Under the pieces are notes generated by a model, which worked only from the letters and a program-made list of their open reading frames with translations, ran no database searches and had not been told where the DNA came from. Positions 1 through 9,451 of a stretch of 64,000 bases of DNA are shown in pieces (the first letter of the stretch is position 1; the number at the start of each line of letters is the position of its first letter). Position numbers and translations under genes: made by a program. The stretch spans positions 3,348,001 to 3,412,000 of the forward strand of contig SPDT01000002.1 of NCBI GenBank assembly GCA_008477525.1. The letters are read 5' to 3'. This DNA is from Hypomyces perniciosus (taxonomy: Eukaryota > Ascomycota > Sordariomycetes > Hypocreales > Hypocreaceae).

Positions 1-558
1 ATTGTTGGAATTGTTCTGTTTACTATCCAGGGCGAGCACAGCCCCTGGTGGCTGACCATGGTGGCATTCTTCCTTGTTGGTGGAGGACAGGGGGCCATGC
101 TGACGACGACACTCCTGGCGTGTATCGCAGCTGTGGATCACTCACAACAAGCGGTGATCACTTCGGCGACTTGTAAGTAACCGCCTCCTGTGTCTTTTTT
201 TTTCGTCGCATTTTGATTGAGACAATCACAACTAACAGCTCTCACAGATTTAGCCAGAAGTCTCGGCGGTACCATTGGCGTGACGATTGGTTCTGCGGTC
301 TACCAAAATATTCTCAGGTCACGCCTGTGGCAGAGATTTGGTGACGAGCCAAACGCTGCCGAGGTGATCCGACGAATTCGGGATGACCTCAACTTCTTGA
401 AGCATCTACCAGAAGGATGGTACGGTGGAGTGATGCAGTCATTCATGGAGGCCTTTAGAGGTGTCTGGCTGACCCTACTGTGCTTGGCGATCGCGGCCCT
501 CATCTTTGTCTCGCTGATGAAGCAGCACACTCTTCACTCCACTCTTTCAAGACAGTAA
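1..558 (+). CDS. MFS transporter, DHA2-like, C-terminal part (5' end outside window)
   Basis: Two exons are visible: 1-172 (frame 1, open from the first base) and 248-558, stop at 556-558. The intron 173-247 has donor GTAAGT, a CTAAC branch and acceptor CACAG. The joined protein (160 residues) holds hydrophobic helices and the segment YLARSLGGTIGVTIGSAVY across the splice junction. That segment is typical of the late helices of fungal 14-TM DHA2 or vacuolar amino-acid/siderophore type MFS pumps. It is followed by a cytosolic stretch, a last helix (about residues 133-152) and a short polar tail. Family knowledge: proton-driven export or vacuolar import of drugs, amino acids or siderophores. 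The substrate cannot be told because the N-terminal half is missing. Confidence 0.85.
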
Positions 559-1861
559 GATTGCATCGTCTTGCCTTGATTTATTGTCCATTTGAGCATT
601 GCAGTCAACAGAGCTTTGGATAAATACAGTTTCAGCGATTGGAATTGGATAGTTCTCTGCTAGAGGGGAACGGAACATAGAATGAGCTCCGCAAGAAGAC
701 AATAGAGCATGGTTTCCGGCTGCATCCATCAATTGGCAAACTGTGTGTATGTACGTTTTGGGTTCTAGGCGTTTTGAATACACCTGGTTTCCTGCAATTA
801 ATGACCAACATGGCCTCTCAGGTCTGATTCGGTGATCTGGAGGAACGTGTCTGAAGTTCTGCTTTAAGAGACAGGGTCCTATACTTCGTATGTCCTGGGG
901 ATTCAATCTCGGCATATGTATAAAGCTAGGCACACTTGAGGCAAGCTCCTAGCAAAGCCGGTTGGCTTCGTCACAACCGAGCCGTTTGGGGTTATTTATA
1001 TCCACATAAGGTACTTGCATATCTCCCACTACATGCATAGGTAAGAAAAACGCTGACGTCTTGCTTCCAATTTGGGAGGGCAAAGCATGTGGCATCCTGC
1101 ATGGATCTACCTGGTCAGCTCGCAGCTTGGCAGTTTGCCCATTGGCTGTCACAGTTGCAGGAGGAGTTTGTGCTCAGTGTTCACGAGGTGGCGCAGCGAA
1201 TAGGCCTGAAGCAGTGGCTTTGCAGCTCTGTCTTAGTGGTAGGCTTCCTTCGTTGCTTGGCTTGGCTTGCCATGCTTTGCAGGGCGAGAGAGCGGGACTT
1301 TGGAGTGGAAAAAAAAAAAACGATCGGTTGCCATGAGTGAGCGCAACGCGTGGCTTTTGCTGCTGACCTCAGAGTGGAGGGGCTCTAACTGGAGGTTATT
1401 TATTTATTATCAGCAGCCCAGTGCTTTTACTGGGGGGCGGAGGCTTCCCATGTCTTGCGCTTCGACACACAACCCTTCATCCATACTCCGTACAATTCCT
1501 TGGATTCCTAGAAGCATTATTTCTTATCTCGCCCCCCTGTTGATCGTATCACGTATTTGACGAGTTTCATTTCCTCTGGCGATATTACGATTTTATGACA
1601 GGAGATATTATTAAGAAAGAGAAGGAGAACACGCATTCCGGCGTCAAAGTATTACCCGGACAAACCAATAGAGCCGCCGCCGCATCAGCCTCAATCTACT
1701 AGTTCCGCCAGCTCCTAAAGAACATATCAGAGAGGAGAAGAAAAGAGAGCTCCCGGACGTTCCTCAACAACTGGCGAAGACACCTTGACATTGAGCGACA
1801 ACTGATACCCTGATCTATATCGAATCCTCTTCATCGCAGAGCGGGCACATCATCCGTCACC
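559..1861. other. Intergenic; no gene seen
   Basis: Several short open frames occur here but none has splice signals or a recognisable protein. It contains an A12 run (1309-1320), one TACTCCGTA palindrome half (1484-1492), and the promoter and pyrimidine-rich leader of the MARVEL gene just before 1862. Confidence 0.7.
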
Positions 1862-2855
1862 ATGGCGCTCCTCGCGGTGGATCCTCAGATCGTCCCAGGG
1901 CTGAAGATGGGCCTGCACTCGTTCCAGATCATCTTCTCCTTCGTCCTGTGGTGCTTGGAGATTGCCGTCTTCCGTGGCGACGATGCCAAAATCGTCGGTA
2001 CAAACGGATGGACCTTTGCAGTGGTAGGTTTCGCATACTCCTCTCGCTGGTGGAACGGCTCCAGAATAGGTAGCTGACCTGTTTCCAACGACAGTGCTTC
2101 CTCTCGGTTCCTGCGTGGATCTATCTTATCATGACACCTCGATTCGGTCGCACACGGAAGCTCGCCAATCCGTATGTCATGTTCGCGATCGACCTGTTGT
2201 ATGTCATCATCTGGCTGTCTGCCTTCGCTACGCAGGCTGCCTATAACTCTGCCGGTTTCTGCGGACAGGTGTGTGGCATCAGCAAGGCCGTCGTTGGTCT
2301 GGGAGTCTTCATCACGTCCGTAACCCCCTTGGTTATGCCATCAATCATACAGGAGCTAACACATCTAACAGCCTTCTTTGGGTCGGGTCAACCCTAGTCA
2401 GCGCATACACAATGCAATACTACAACTTCCACAACACACTCCCCGGCTACGACAACCGCAAAATTGGTGGTGACAACATCGATCCCGACAAGGCGGCCTT
2501 TTCGATGGCACCCCACGATGAGGAAGCGTATGAGCGCGTCAACGCGGATGACCACGAACACGATGCCGCCGGCAGCAGCTATGACCACCCTAGCACTCGC
2601 AGCCGTTACGGTGACGGCAATCCCTATAGCGCTGATGACTTTGACGATCCCAGCCGCTATGGAGGACGACAAGACTACAACGGTGTGTTCGACACGGCGA
2701 CTGAGTATAGCGGCGCCAGTGGGGGCCACGGTAGCCTTCGGGGCCACAAGTCGCCTTCTCCTGCACCATCATATGGTGGCGCGAAGCCCGAGTCATATGA
2801 CGACGGCCCGGTCCAGTTCCCCACAGGCAATTACGACCGGATAGAAAGGCCATGA
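1862..2855 (+). CDS. MARVEL-domain membrane protein
   Basis: Three exons: 1862-2023, 2095-2315 and 2372-2855, giving 288 aa. The start is in a good context (CACCATGG). Intron 1 has GTAGGT...ACAG. Intron 2 uses a GTCCGT donor and AACAG acceptor, chosen because it alone restores frame into LLWVGSTLVSAY. The first half has four hydrophobic segments (about residues 17-36, 52-68, 83-103 and 115-137), the MARVEL arrangement of fungal membrane-associating proteins. The second half (about 140-288) is hydrophilic, rich in Asp, Tyr, Ser, Gly and Arg, and probably cytosolic and disordered. MARVEL proteins are linked to membrane apposition and plasma-membrane domains (Nce102-like families); the exact role here is not known. 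It converges with NOP16 downstream. Confidence 0.8.
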
Positions 2856-3225
2856 GCGGGAGCTGTAGACATTATGTAGGTTCCTGTGAGGGGCCGAAAC
2901 CGAAATGAATACTCTGTTTTTCAGCGGGTTGCTGGTGGCTGGGATGCTTGGGTAGAGATATTTAGTCCTGCGGCGTTGAGGCGTCGTGTATTTTCTGGCA
3001 TCTACAACATGGAAACGCTGGCGAGATACCAGGTGTATATAGAAGGTAGGCAAACTACATGAATGGGATCTGTTGCATTTCTTCCAATTACTCTAGAAAA
3101 TCCCGATCCCGTGACAAAATGTAGTTTCCAGTGTCGCAAAACCATCCAACAACGCCTTTTTTCAATGCCCCATACATGAACCGAACATAAGGTAGGTATA
3201 TATACCCACCGCTCTCAAGCTCAAC
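2856..3225. other. Short intergenic between converging genes
   Basis: This holds the 3' flanks of the MARVEL gene (+) and NOP16 (-). No gene is seen. Confidence 0.7.
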
Positions 3226-3976
3226 CTAACCCTGGATTTTCCTGATCCTCTTGGCGAGGTCTGCCGCCGTCTGCTGCATCGGATTAAGCTTGAGATCCCT
3301 CGCCATAGCCCTCGTATCATCCCCATGCTTCGCTATCAGCGTCTCCAGCCACTCCTTCTCCCTCTCACTCTGGTATCTAATCTTCGCCGGCGCTGGGTTC
3401 TTCGCCTCTTCAATCAACGACTTGACCACATCCGTCGTACCCTCCCCATCGTCATTAATACCACCCCATTCCTCTCCGTCCTCCTCACCCTCCTCAGCCT
3501 CGCTGTCGGTGTCAATCTCGTTAAGAGGGTCGTTTAACGGGTTGTCCGCCTTACGACCTAGGATGCGCACAATGTTTCCGTCCGCATCGCGCTCGACTTT
3601 GACTTCGGAGACAATGGCCTTTTCAGCAGTGGCAATGGCGAAGGGATCGTTTTTCGATGTGCGCAGCGCCGTTCCGGTGGAGAGTTTCTTTTCCGTGCCG
3701 CCCGTGGGGGCCTTGAGGCGCGCAAGGAGGCCGAGACGGCGATAATTTTGCGACAAGGTTTCCTTCTGGTCCCTGAAATCGAAAGAAAGGATTGTGTGTA
3801 AGTATGGCAATTCGGCCTTTTGTCAACTATGGGAGAAAGGAATTGGAGGGACGGCAGTACCAGTTCTTGGCAATAATGTTGTTGCCGCGGGGATTGAGGA
3901 TCTTCTTGGTCTTGTTTGTTTGTCTGATGGGCGCTCGGCCGGAGCGGCGCTTTTTCTTCTGAATTTCGCGACCCAT
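3226..3976 (-). CDS. NOP16: Nucleolar protein 16 (60S ribosome biogenesis)
   Basis: Two exons on the minus strand, 3976-3861 and 3772-3226, giving 220 aa. The intron has donor GTACTG and acceptor TTTCAG. The N-terminus MGREIQKKKRRSGR is strongly basic and likely nucleolar-targeting. The join gives NIIAKNWDQKETLSQNYRRL, the conserved core of Nop16 (N-x-x-I/L-x-x-N-W-D-x-x-x-T-L-x-x-N-Y). An acidic stretch (DTDSEAEEGEEDGEEWGG) is followed by a C-terminal helix-rich region with YQSEREKEWLETLIAKHGDD and DLKLNPMQQTAADLAKRI, also conserved in the family. Family knowledge: Nop16 joins nucleolar pre-60S particles during 27S pre-rRNA processing. Its upstream region carries AACCCTAACCC and a GATA palindrome (listed separately). 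Confidence 0.93.
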
Positions 3977-4080
3977 GGCTGTGTTTTGGGGGATATGCTG
4001 CGGTGATTGAAAGAGAGGCGTCTAGGTGCAACCGTTCATTGGTGATACTGAAGGTGAAGTCCCAAATTTTCTGATTCGAG

Positions 4081-4096
4081 ATCTTATCGATAAGAT
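4081..4096. promoter_or_regulatory. Perfect 16-bp palindrome with paired GATA cores
   Basis: ATCTTATCGATAAGAT reads the same on both strands and carries two facing TTATC/GATAA cores. It lies about 105 bp upstream of the NOP16 start. A paired GATA-factor site is one reading; binding is not shown. Confidence 0.4.
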
Positions 4097-4123
4097 GTTT
4101 ACGCTAGACTTAAACTAGTTGAA

Positions 4124-4134
4124 GGGTTAGGGTT
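4124..4134 (-). promoter_or_regulatory. NOP16: Telobox-like AACCCTAACCC upstream of NOP16
   Basis: The minus strand reads AACCCTAACCC about 150 bp before the NOP16 ATG. In several ascomycetes, Tbf1-type factors bind ARCCCTAA elements near ribosome-biogenesis and ribosomal-protein genes. The match and placement suggest such a site. Confidence 0.4.
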
Positions 4135-4455
4135 GACCCACCTGCTTCTGAAGGTTGAGAGAGGGAAGTTATATTCAATATTCTTCATATATTCTTCATC
4201 TGATCTCATTACTCATTAGATAAACCTTTATAGTCTCTTGCGGCACAATGTATAGATCAGATAGATCCTCATTCAAGTCACAGCCCCCCTCCCCTTCCAT
4301 TCATTATATCGTAGGGCCAAGAAAAACAGCTCGACTGTATATGTTGTCCAGTCAACAATTATTATTTCCAACGGGGCAAAGAGCAACGCCTAAGGTATAA
4401 TACCTAGGCTGTTGGTGTCTATCCTCTAAATCCCTTGTCCAGGCCCAAGACTGCA

Positions 4456-5935
4456 TCAGACTTTGAACTTCCTCGGATCCAATTTATCAATGTTGGAGCT
4501 CTTTGCCTCTCCATCAAAGATGAACTCGGACATCAACTTGCCCGTGCCTGGACCATTCTGGATGCCCCAGCAGGTATGGCCAGCAGCCACCCATAGACCT
4601 GGTACAACGGTAGGTCCTATGAGAGGGCCACTCTCTTGACCGAATCGCATGTGCCGTGGTAGATAGCAAGCTTGCTTTGCTTTGATTGGCGCAGAACCTA
4701 GCACTGGACTGACAGTGGCGATGTATGAAATGATATCGTCGCATTGAGCCTCATCAAACTGGACCTCGTCAGCAGTTTCAGGCAGTGGTACAGCGCTATC
4801 CGGTTCTCCTTGATGGCCGTAAGTATTTGTTTGCTTAGCAACTTGAGAAGTGTCCATGGCCACTTACCGCAAGCATAAGCTTCTCCAAATGGCCGAGCAT
4901 ATATCTCAGGGTCCACTCTCCCTTTGTGCATCCTCTTTTGGCCCTTTTTGGCTCGATGCTCAGGAACAAACTCTGGAGGGAGCTCAATATCTGTGAACAC
5001 GGCATACGGGCTTACATCGGCCTCATAAACAACACTATGCGCTCGCAGTCCCTCCACTTTTGATCGAGGAAGTATACGTCCTGTCCAAGGTCCAGCAGCG
5101 ACAACAATGTCTGTCACTTCAGTGATTTCTTTTGTCTCATTTGTTTCCCGATCGAGGTACTCAACTTTCTCGACCCCAAATTTTGATGTCATTAATCTCG
5201 TGACTTTGGCTTTTGTTCTCAAGCTCACACCCTCTTTCTGCGCAAGCTCGGCGATGGAGGCAGTGAAGTGGTAGGGGTGTACTTGAGCGGTCTCTGTAGC
5301 GCCTGGAGAGCCCATCTCTGCCCACCCCCTCACCACATCTCCATCCATCCAATCGAGGTCTGCTGGTAAGTCTTCATCTTGGAGAAGCTCTTTTGCTGCG
5401 TCGTCTTGTTTGGGCAATTTCTCCCATGTCTTGACCCCCTCATCCTTGAGCTTCTGTAGCTCATTCAGCCTTTTCCTCGACACCACCGCTTCAAGGCTTC
5501 CACACTTGAGTTTCCGGTAACCCCATCTCTTGGGGCCGTCGTGCTCAGCAGCGAGCTCTGCGTGCAACTTGTATGACAGTGGGACAAGGCACGCTGGATA
5601 CGCCCACAGACCAAGCAGACCGCCTGCTTTGCCCGAAGCGCCGGTCGCCACAGACGGGGCCGCTTCTAGAATTGTGATGGTGTGCAAGGTGGGATTGAAC
5701 TTTGGGTGGCGGGTCAGATAGTAAGCCGTGGTGCACCCGATGATGCCGCCGCCTGGAGCTTGTGGTTAGCTAGGACCTAGAAGCTTTGTGACCTGTTTTG
5801 CTGGCTGAAAGAAGCCCCTTTTGGGTGCCCAACATATCTGGATTGCTGAAGAGCTTTGGAGACGCTGGCTGCTGAAGAGAACACGGGCAATGCGAAGTAC
5901 ATACCGACAATTACGATGTTTCGCTTGCCATCCAT
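4456..5935 (-). CDS. FAD-dependent oxidoreductase, DAO family, TDA3-like
   Basis: Three exons, 5935-5905, 5752-4868 and 4808-4456, giving 422 aa. The 31-nt first exon encodes MDGKRNIVIV and splices (GTATGT...CCAG) into GGGIIGCTTAYYLTRHP, forming the FAD-binding GxGxxG Rossmann motif. ASGKAGGLLGLWAYP (about residues 50-64) is the hallmark of the DAO subgroup of yeast Tda3 and its fission-yeast relatives. IVVAAGPWTG is a second FAD-contact motif, and WVAAGHTCWGIQNGPGTGK the C-terminal FAD-binding segment. Intron 2 (4867-4809) has GTAAGT, a TGCTAAG branch and a non-canonical AAG acceptor, and restores YACGEPDSAVPLPE. Tda3 has been tied to late-endosome-to-Golgi traffic; its substrate is not established. 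In-frame Mets at 5959 and 5980 could extend the start. Confidence 0.9.
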
Positions 5936-6874
5936 GATTGGCTCTGTGCTTTTGTTCATGCACAACTCAGCTGCCTCCAAAGCCCACGCAGAGTCCAGTT
6001 GGTGGATCCCAAAGCCATGTACTCACATCTCGTCCGATGACGCAAGCGGGGTTCATTAGCAGCCTCGGCACGGATCAACCCGGAATCCGGAGGAAGTATT
6101 TTGCCGAGAAAGAATCCATCCAACAAGACGGGGATAACATCCAGATTTGATCCCTCAACCCCTGTCAAACGACATCAGCAACCTTGTTGAGAACAACAAT
6201 TCCTTCAGGGCTTGCTTCTGTCAGAATCTACTCATCCATGAGTTGCCCCTTATTCGGCTTATTCCACCACATGTGTTTTGCCTGAACATATAGTTGACTC
6301 CCAAGGCGTAACAACATTAGAGCATTCTCAGATCTAAGGAATGCAATTTACCACACAGCCCAGCTTGGGTTCGGCTTCGGTTCTCATGCCTTCATGTTTG
6401 CCAGCCTCTCAATAGAATGCCATGTTCTCGCATGGTTGAATGCCCTATAACCACTGTTTCACCTTAACATTCTGTCCGGAAAACACAAGAGATTCACCAC
6501 ACAACTTGCCGTTCTGTCGTTCATGAGTAACTCTCTTGCCCAGATCCTAGAGTGCTTTCCTTTCATATTTGATCTGCAGTCGGCCTCCTTTCTCCTTTAG
6601 CATCATCATTGTCATCGCCTGCTTTCCCTAAAGCGGTTCTTGCTGGATTTGCAAGGCACTGACACATAACTCCTGCTCTCCCAAGTCAAGTCTCATGCAC
6701 AAGATCCCAACCCACCTTCTACCATGTCCAATGTCGTCGTAATGCCTTCTTTTTCTTGTCCTACGTCCAGAGTCGAGGCATCAGGAAAGACGGCTCTTAC
6801 AGACGGGTATAAGAACCGCTCGCGTTCGCTTGTGACTTTGATCTTTTTTCTTCTGTTTTCTCTCTCATAGATTT

Positions 6875-6914
6875 TTCTCCCCTATTCTCCCCTATGCTCC
6901 CCCATTCTCCCCCA
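6875..6914. repeat. Four 10-bp tandem repeats, TTCTCCCCTA-like
   Basis: Two TTCTCCCCTA units are followed by TGCTCCCCCA and TTCTCCCCCA. The array lies inside duplication unit A and is absent from unit B. Confidence 0.75.
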
Positions 6915-7000
6915 TAATATTGCCAAGAGGCTAGGCTTGAATTACCCTCACGCCGTCCTGTCAGGTCCGACATTCAAGAGGTCGGGATGGGTGTTGGCAT

Positions 7001-7037
7001 CTCTGAGGTCCTGCGTGAGGCGACTAACCTCTCAGAG
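7001..7037. other. Hairpin, copy A
   Basis: CTCTGAGGT (7001-7009) can pair with ACC + TCAGAG (7027-7037, with a 2-nt bulge), leaving a 17-nt loop. It is conserved in copy B at 7415-7451 with one paired T-A to C-G exchange. Confidence 0.5.
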
Positions 7038-7414
7038 TGCCAGCTGGTTCCGGTAAGTACCACGGCTCAATTTTTTTATTTTTCTCATCTGTGTCCCTGG
7101 TATTACACTACCTCCAGGTGACGCACCCTTTTTTTCATTGCATTCGCTGGCTTGTCTGGTGTTGTGAAGAAGATAAGTTGTTTCCCCGCGTATTGGTTCA
7201 GTCTTGGGTCGTCTGTGAGGACGGTCGTTCCGTGTGCCTTGACTGTGGGCGAGGACGTACCACAGGTATAAACACTACTCGTGTTCCCTTGTGGCTTTGA
7301 TCTTTTCTTCTCTTCTCTCTCATAGTGGTATTGCCAATACCATGTGTTTTGAAATAACCTCGGTCAACCAATCAGGATGTTGAAGAGGCCGGATAGGTGT
7401 CGGGGTGTTGGCGT

Positions 7415-7451
7415 CTCTGAGGCCCTGCGTGAGACGACTAGCCCTTCAGAG
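7415..7451. other. Hairpin, copy B
   Basis: CTCTGAGGC pairs with GCC + TCAGAG. The bulge position and the loop match copy A, with one loop difference. Confidence 0.5.
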
Positions 7452-8066
7452 TGGGAATGACGCCGTATTTATATTTGGGAAGAGTGGCTGAACCTTTTTC
7501 TTCCTTCATAAACTATCTGGTAAAAGCTTTTCTTAATTAAACCATAGAGGATACGGATGGCCCTTTCTGTGGAAATATACTCTCGCTTTCACGGTGCTTT
7601 GGTGATAGTGGTGGTCATGACACACGTCATGTAACAAGCGATCACATCACTATCTGTTTTAGCTTTTTTCCTGACGAATTAAGTTTTGTAGCATCCGCCC
7701 CTACGCTGCCAAAGACAGCTTTATCACATTCTCTTCATGTTATCGTGATTGAGTTGCGCCTCCCCCAGCTTAGGCATAGGTCTTTTTTAGTGCTCTGTAG
7801 ATGATGCCAACTTAGACATCTCCATAACGCATACGACCATAGGCAGTGGAAAACCCTGGGTGCCATTAAACTCATGTGTTGCGTTTAATGCCTTCCATTT
7901 ATCTGCATCAATTACGCACTGGTTCTATTTAAATAGGAATGTTGCCCTTGTGACTCCAGGTTATGGCTTTTATGTCACTTAATCTCTGTCTTCACTCCCA
8001 CGTTGCAGACCCAAAGCATCCCGACGGTCATTTAACAAAATCGGTACCGCTCTCGCTCTCGCTCCC

Positions 8067-9035
8067 GTGATGGATTTACTACGTTTATTGCACAAGTTTC
8101 TCCCCGGGACGAGAGTGATCTCTGCCGGGAGAGTCCCCATTCTTGAATTGCCGAACGAAATTATTCTTCTCATCGCCGACCATCTTGCCCTTCACGATAA
8201 ATTTCTTCTCTCACATACGTGCCAGACCATCCGAAGACTGGTATACTGCAAATGGGACCAGGAACTCCACTGCCGATCTACCTCTGAAAGGGTCGATTTC
8301 TGGACAGGCCTTGCCTACACTATGCCCAAACACTGGGCTTGTGCAGAATGCTGCAAGCTACATGTTATCGACCCCTTAGACACACCTTTAACACCAAGTT
8401 TTCCGCGGTGTATTTTACCATCTCAACGTAGGCCGACAATCCATTATTATCACATACAACATCATTACATCCAGATTGCCTTGAAACTTTTTCGTTTGGG
8501 TATTAATCGATCATACTTGAAGAGATTACTAGCACCTTGTGCGGTCACCTCACCTATACTGCCTATGGCATATACTGCGCACCCAAAGATTGTTGGAGAA
8601 CACTTTACCTTGTTTGAGACATGGGTTATCAAGAATGATAAAGGACCTGTCTCGCGAAAGATCATTGGAGAGTGCCTCGTCATGATCTGCCCGCATCTAA
8701 TCCTGCCAACGTTTTGCGGTCGATTTACCTCTGACTGGGCGATGCGCATCTTCTACCCGTCGGCTGAATTTGAGGAGGACACCTCATTAGCGTTGGATTC
8801 CCCGGGACAAGAAATACGTGGTTCTTGTAATTGCTGTCCGACTGACTATTCAATCCTTGTTACCCACTCTCTACAGGGGATTACATTCAACGCCTGGCAC
8901 GATTTTGGCACCTACAGCTCTGCTCTGGATCCATACTGGAGGTCACATGTTCGGGATGACCACAATAACTACCGGAAAGCGTTTCCATTTGACCGTACAC
9001 CAGGGGGGATTCGAGATCTATACATCAGCAGTTAG
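8067..9035 (+). CDS. F-box domain protein
   Basis: A single open frame of 322 aa with no intron needed. Residues about 29-65 (VPILELPNEIILLIADHL, then LSHTCQTIRRLVY) fit the F-box consensus that binds Skp1 in SCF ubiquitin ligases. The remainder has a WACAECCKLHVIDPLD motif and a second cysteine cluster (SCNCCPTDYS, about residues 252-261). These are seen in the large, lineage-expanded fungal F-box families and serve as an unknown substrate or metal module. The target is unknown. It lies alone between gene-free DNA and the terpene cyclase, with which it converges. In-frame Mets are few, so the start at 8067 is the natural choice. Confidence 0.78.
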   Translation: MMDLLRLLHKFLPGTRVISAGRVPILELPNEIILLIADHLALHDKFLLSHTCQTIRRLVYCKWDQELHCRSTSERVDFWTGLAYTMPKHWACAECCKLHVIDPLDTPLTPSFPRCILPSQRRPTIHYYHIQHHYIQIALKLFRLGINRSYLKRLLAPCAVTSPILPMAYTAHPKIVGEHFTLFETWVIKNDKGPVSRKIIGECLVMICPHLILPTFCGRFTSDWAMRIFYPSAEFEEDTSLALDSPGQEIRGSCNCCPTDYSILVTHSLQGITFNAWHDFGTYSSALDPYWRSHVRDDHNNYRKAFPFDRTPGGIRDLYISS

Positions 9036-9451
9036 CCCTAGAGAGTGTCACCCGAAAATGCATTTATCCGGATCCGAATAGAATGTTGTACAGTTTTTAA
9101 TACCTCATGAACTCTTGCTAGGTAGAGATTAATGGAATTCTTCTTTTGATACGGTGGTTGAGAAGGCATGGGCGGGAAATATAGATACCCTATTTGCTAA
9201 TAGGGTTAACTAATAGAGTATTGTGAGCTTTCACCGTTAGATTATAGCATTGTAACTACCAGTCGGATAACAGTTATCTATAGCAACGAGAGTAATTTAC
9301 GGTAATCAAGTTTATCTGTGTCAATGTGTCTGCTTTATGGCCCCTGTTTTATTGTCACCCGCTAGATCGACAGTCTTTTTTAGCCGTCTAAAAAGGTCCT
9401 TCTTCATATCCTGAGGCACACACATACATTGTTCATATCTACTACATGTTT
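9036..9451. other. Intergenic between converging 3' ends
   Basis: AT-rich, with no gene. A small stem TTTTTAG-CCGT-CTAAAAA (9377-9394) sits here and could act in 3' end formation of either neighbour. Confidence 0.55.

Larger units (their letters stand above)
3977..4455. other. NOP16 promoter and 3' flank of the FAD oxidoreductase gene
   Basis: No gene is seen. The region holds a 16-bp palindrome (4081-4096), a telobox-like element (4124-4134) and a short GAAAATTT (4064-4071, minus strand) that resembles the ribosome-biogenesis RRPE element. The rest is AT-rich. Confidence 0.6.
6797..7452. repeat. Diverged tandem duplication, two units about 0.2-0.24 kb each
   Basis: Unit A (about 6797-7038) and unit B (about 7256-7452) share, in order: GGTATAA followed by a similar block ending TTTGATCTTTT, a TCTCTCTCATAG tract, AAGAGG(T/C)CGG, and the block CTCTGAGG(T/C)CCTGCGTGAG(G/A)CGACTA. 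Most differences in the last block are transitions. Unit A has an added pyrimidine repeat. The units are offset by 414-460 bp. No protein is visible in either. Confidence 0.6.
5936..8066. other. Gene-free 2.1 kb between divergent genes
   Basis: This separates the FAD oxidoreductase (-) and the F-box gene (+). I find no convincing coding exon. It contains a diverged tandem duplication (about 6797-7038 and 7256-7452), a 10-bp pyrimidine-rich tandem repeat (6875-6914) and AT-rich DNA after 7460. Confidence 0.65.

Noticed and set aside
2320..2371. MARVEL intron 2 starting at GTAACC (2320)
   Set aside because: Leaves the wrong phase for exon 3; the donor at 2316 keeps ITLLWVGSTL in frame.
2394..2747. 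117-codon frame antisense to the MARVEL gene
   Set aside because: A shadow of the real gene's C-terminal coding exon; Val/Ala-rich as expected for an antisense frame.
4124..4134. Telomere repeat
   Set aside because: Less than two TTAGGG units in the middle of a gene-bearing region; a promoter element is the simpler reading.
7037..7300. 87-codon frame spanning the two duplication units
   Set aside because: No conserved motif, and the frame is not preserved between the two diverged copies.
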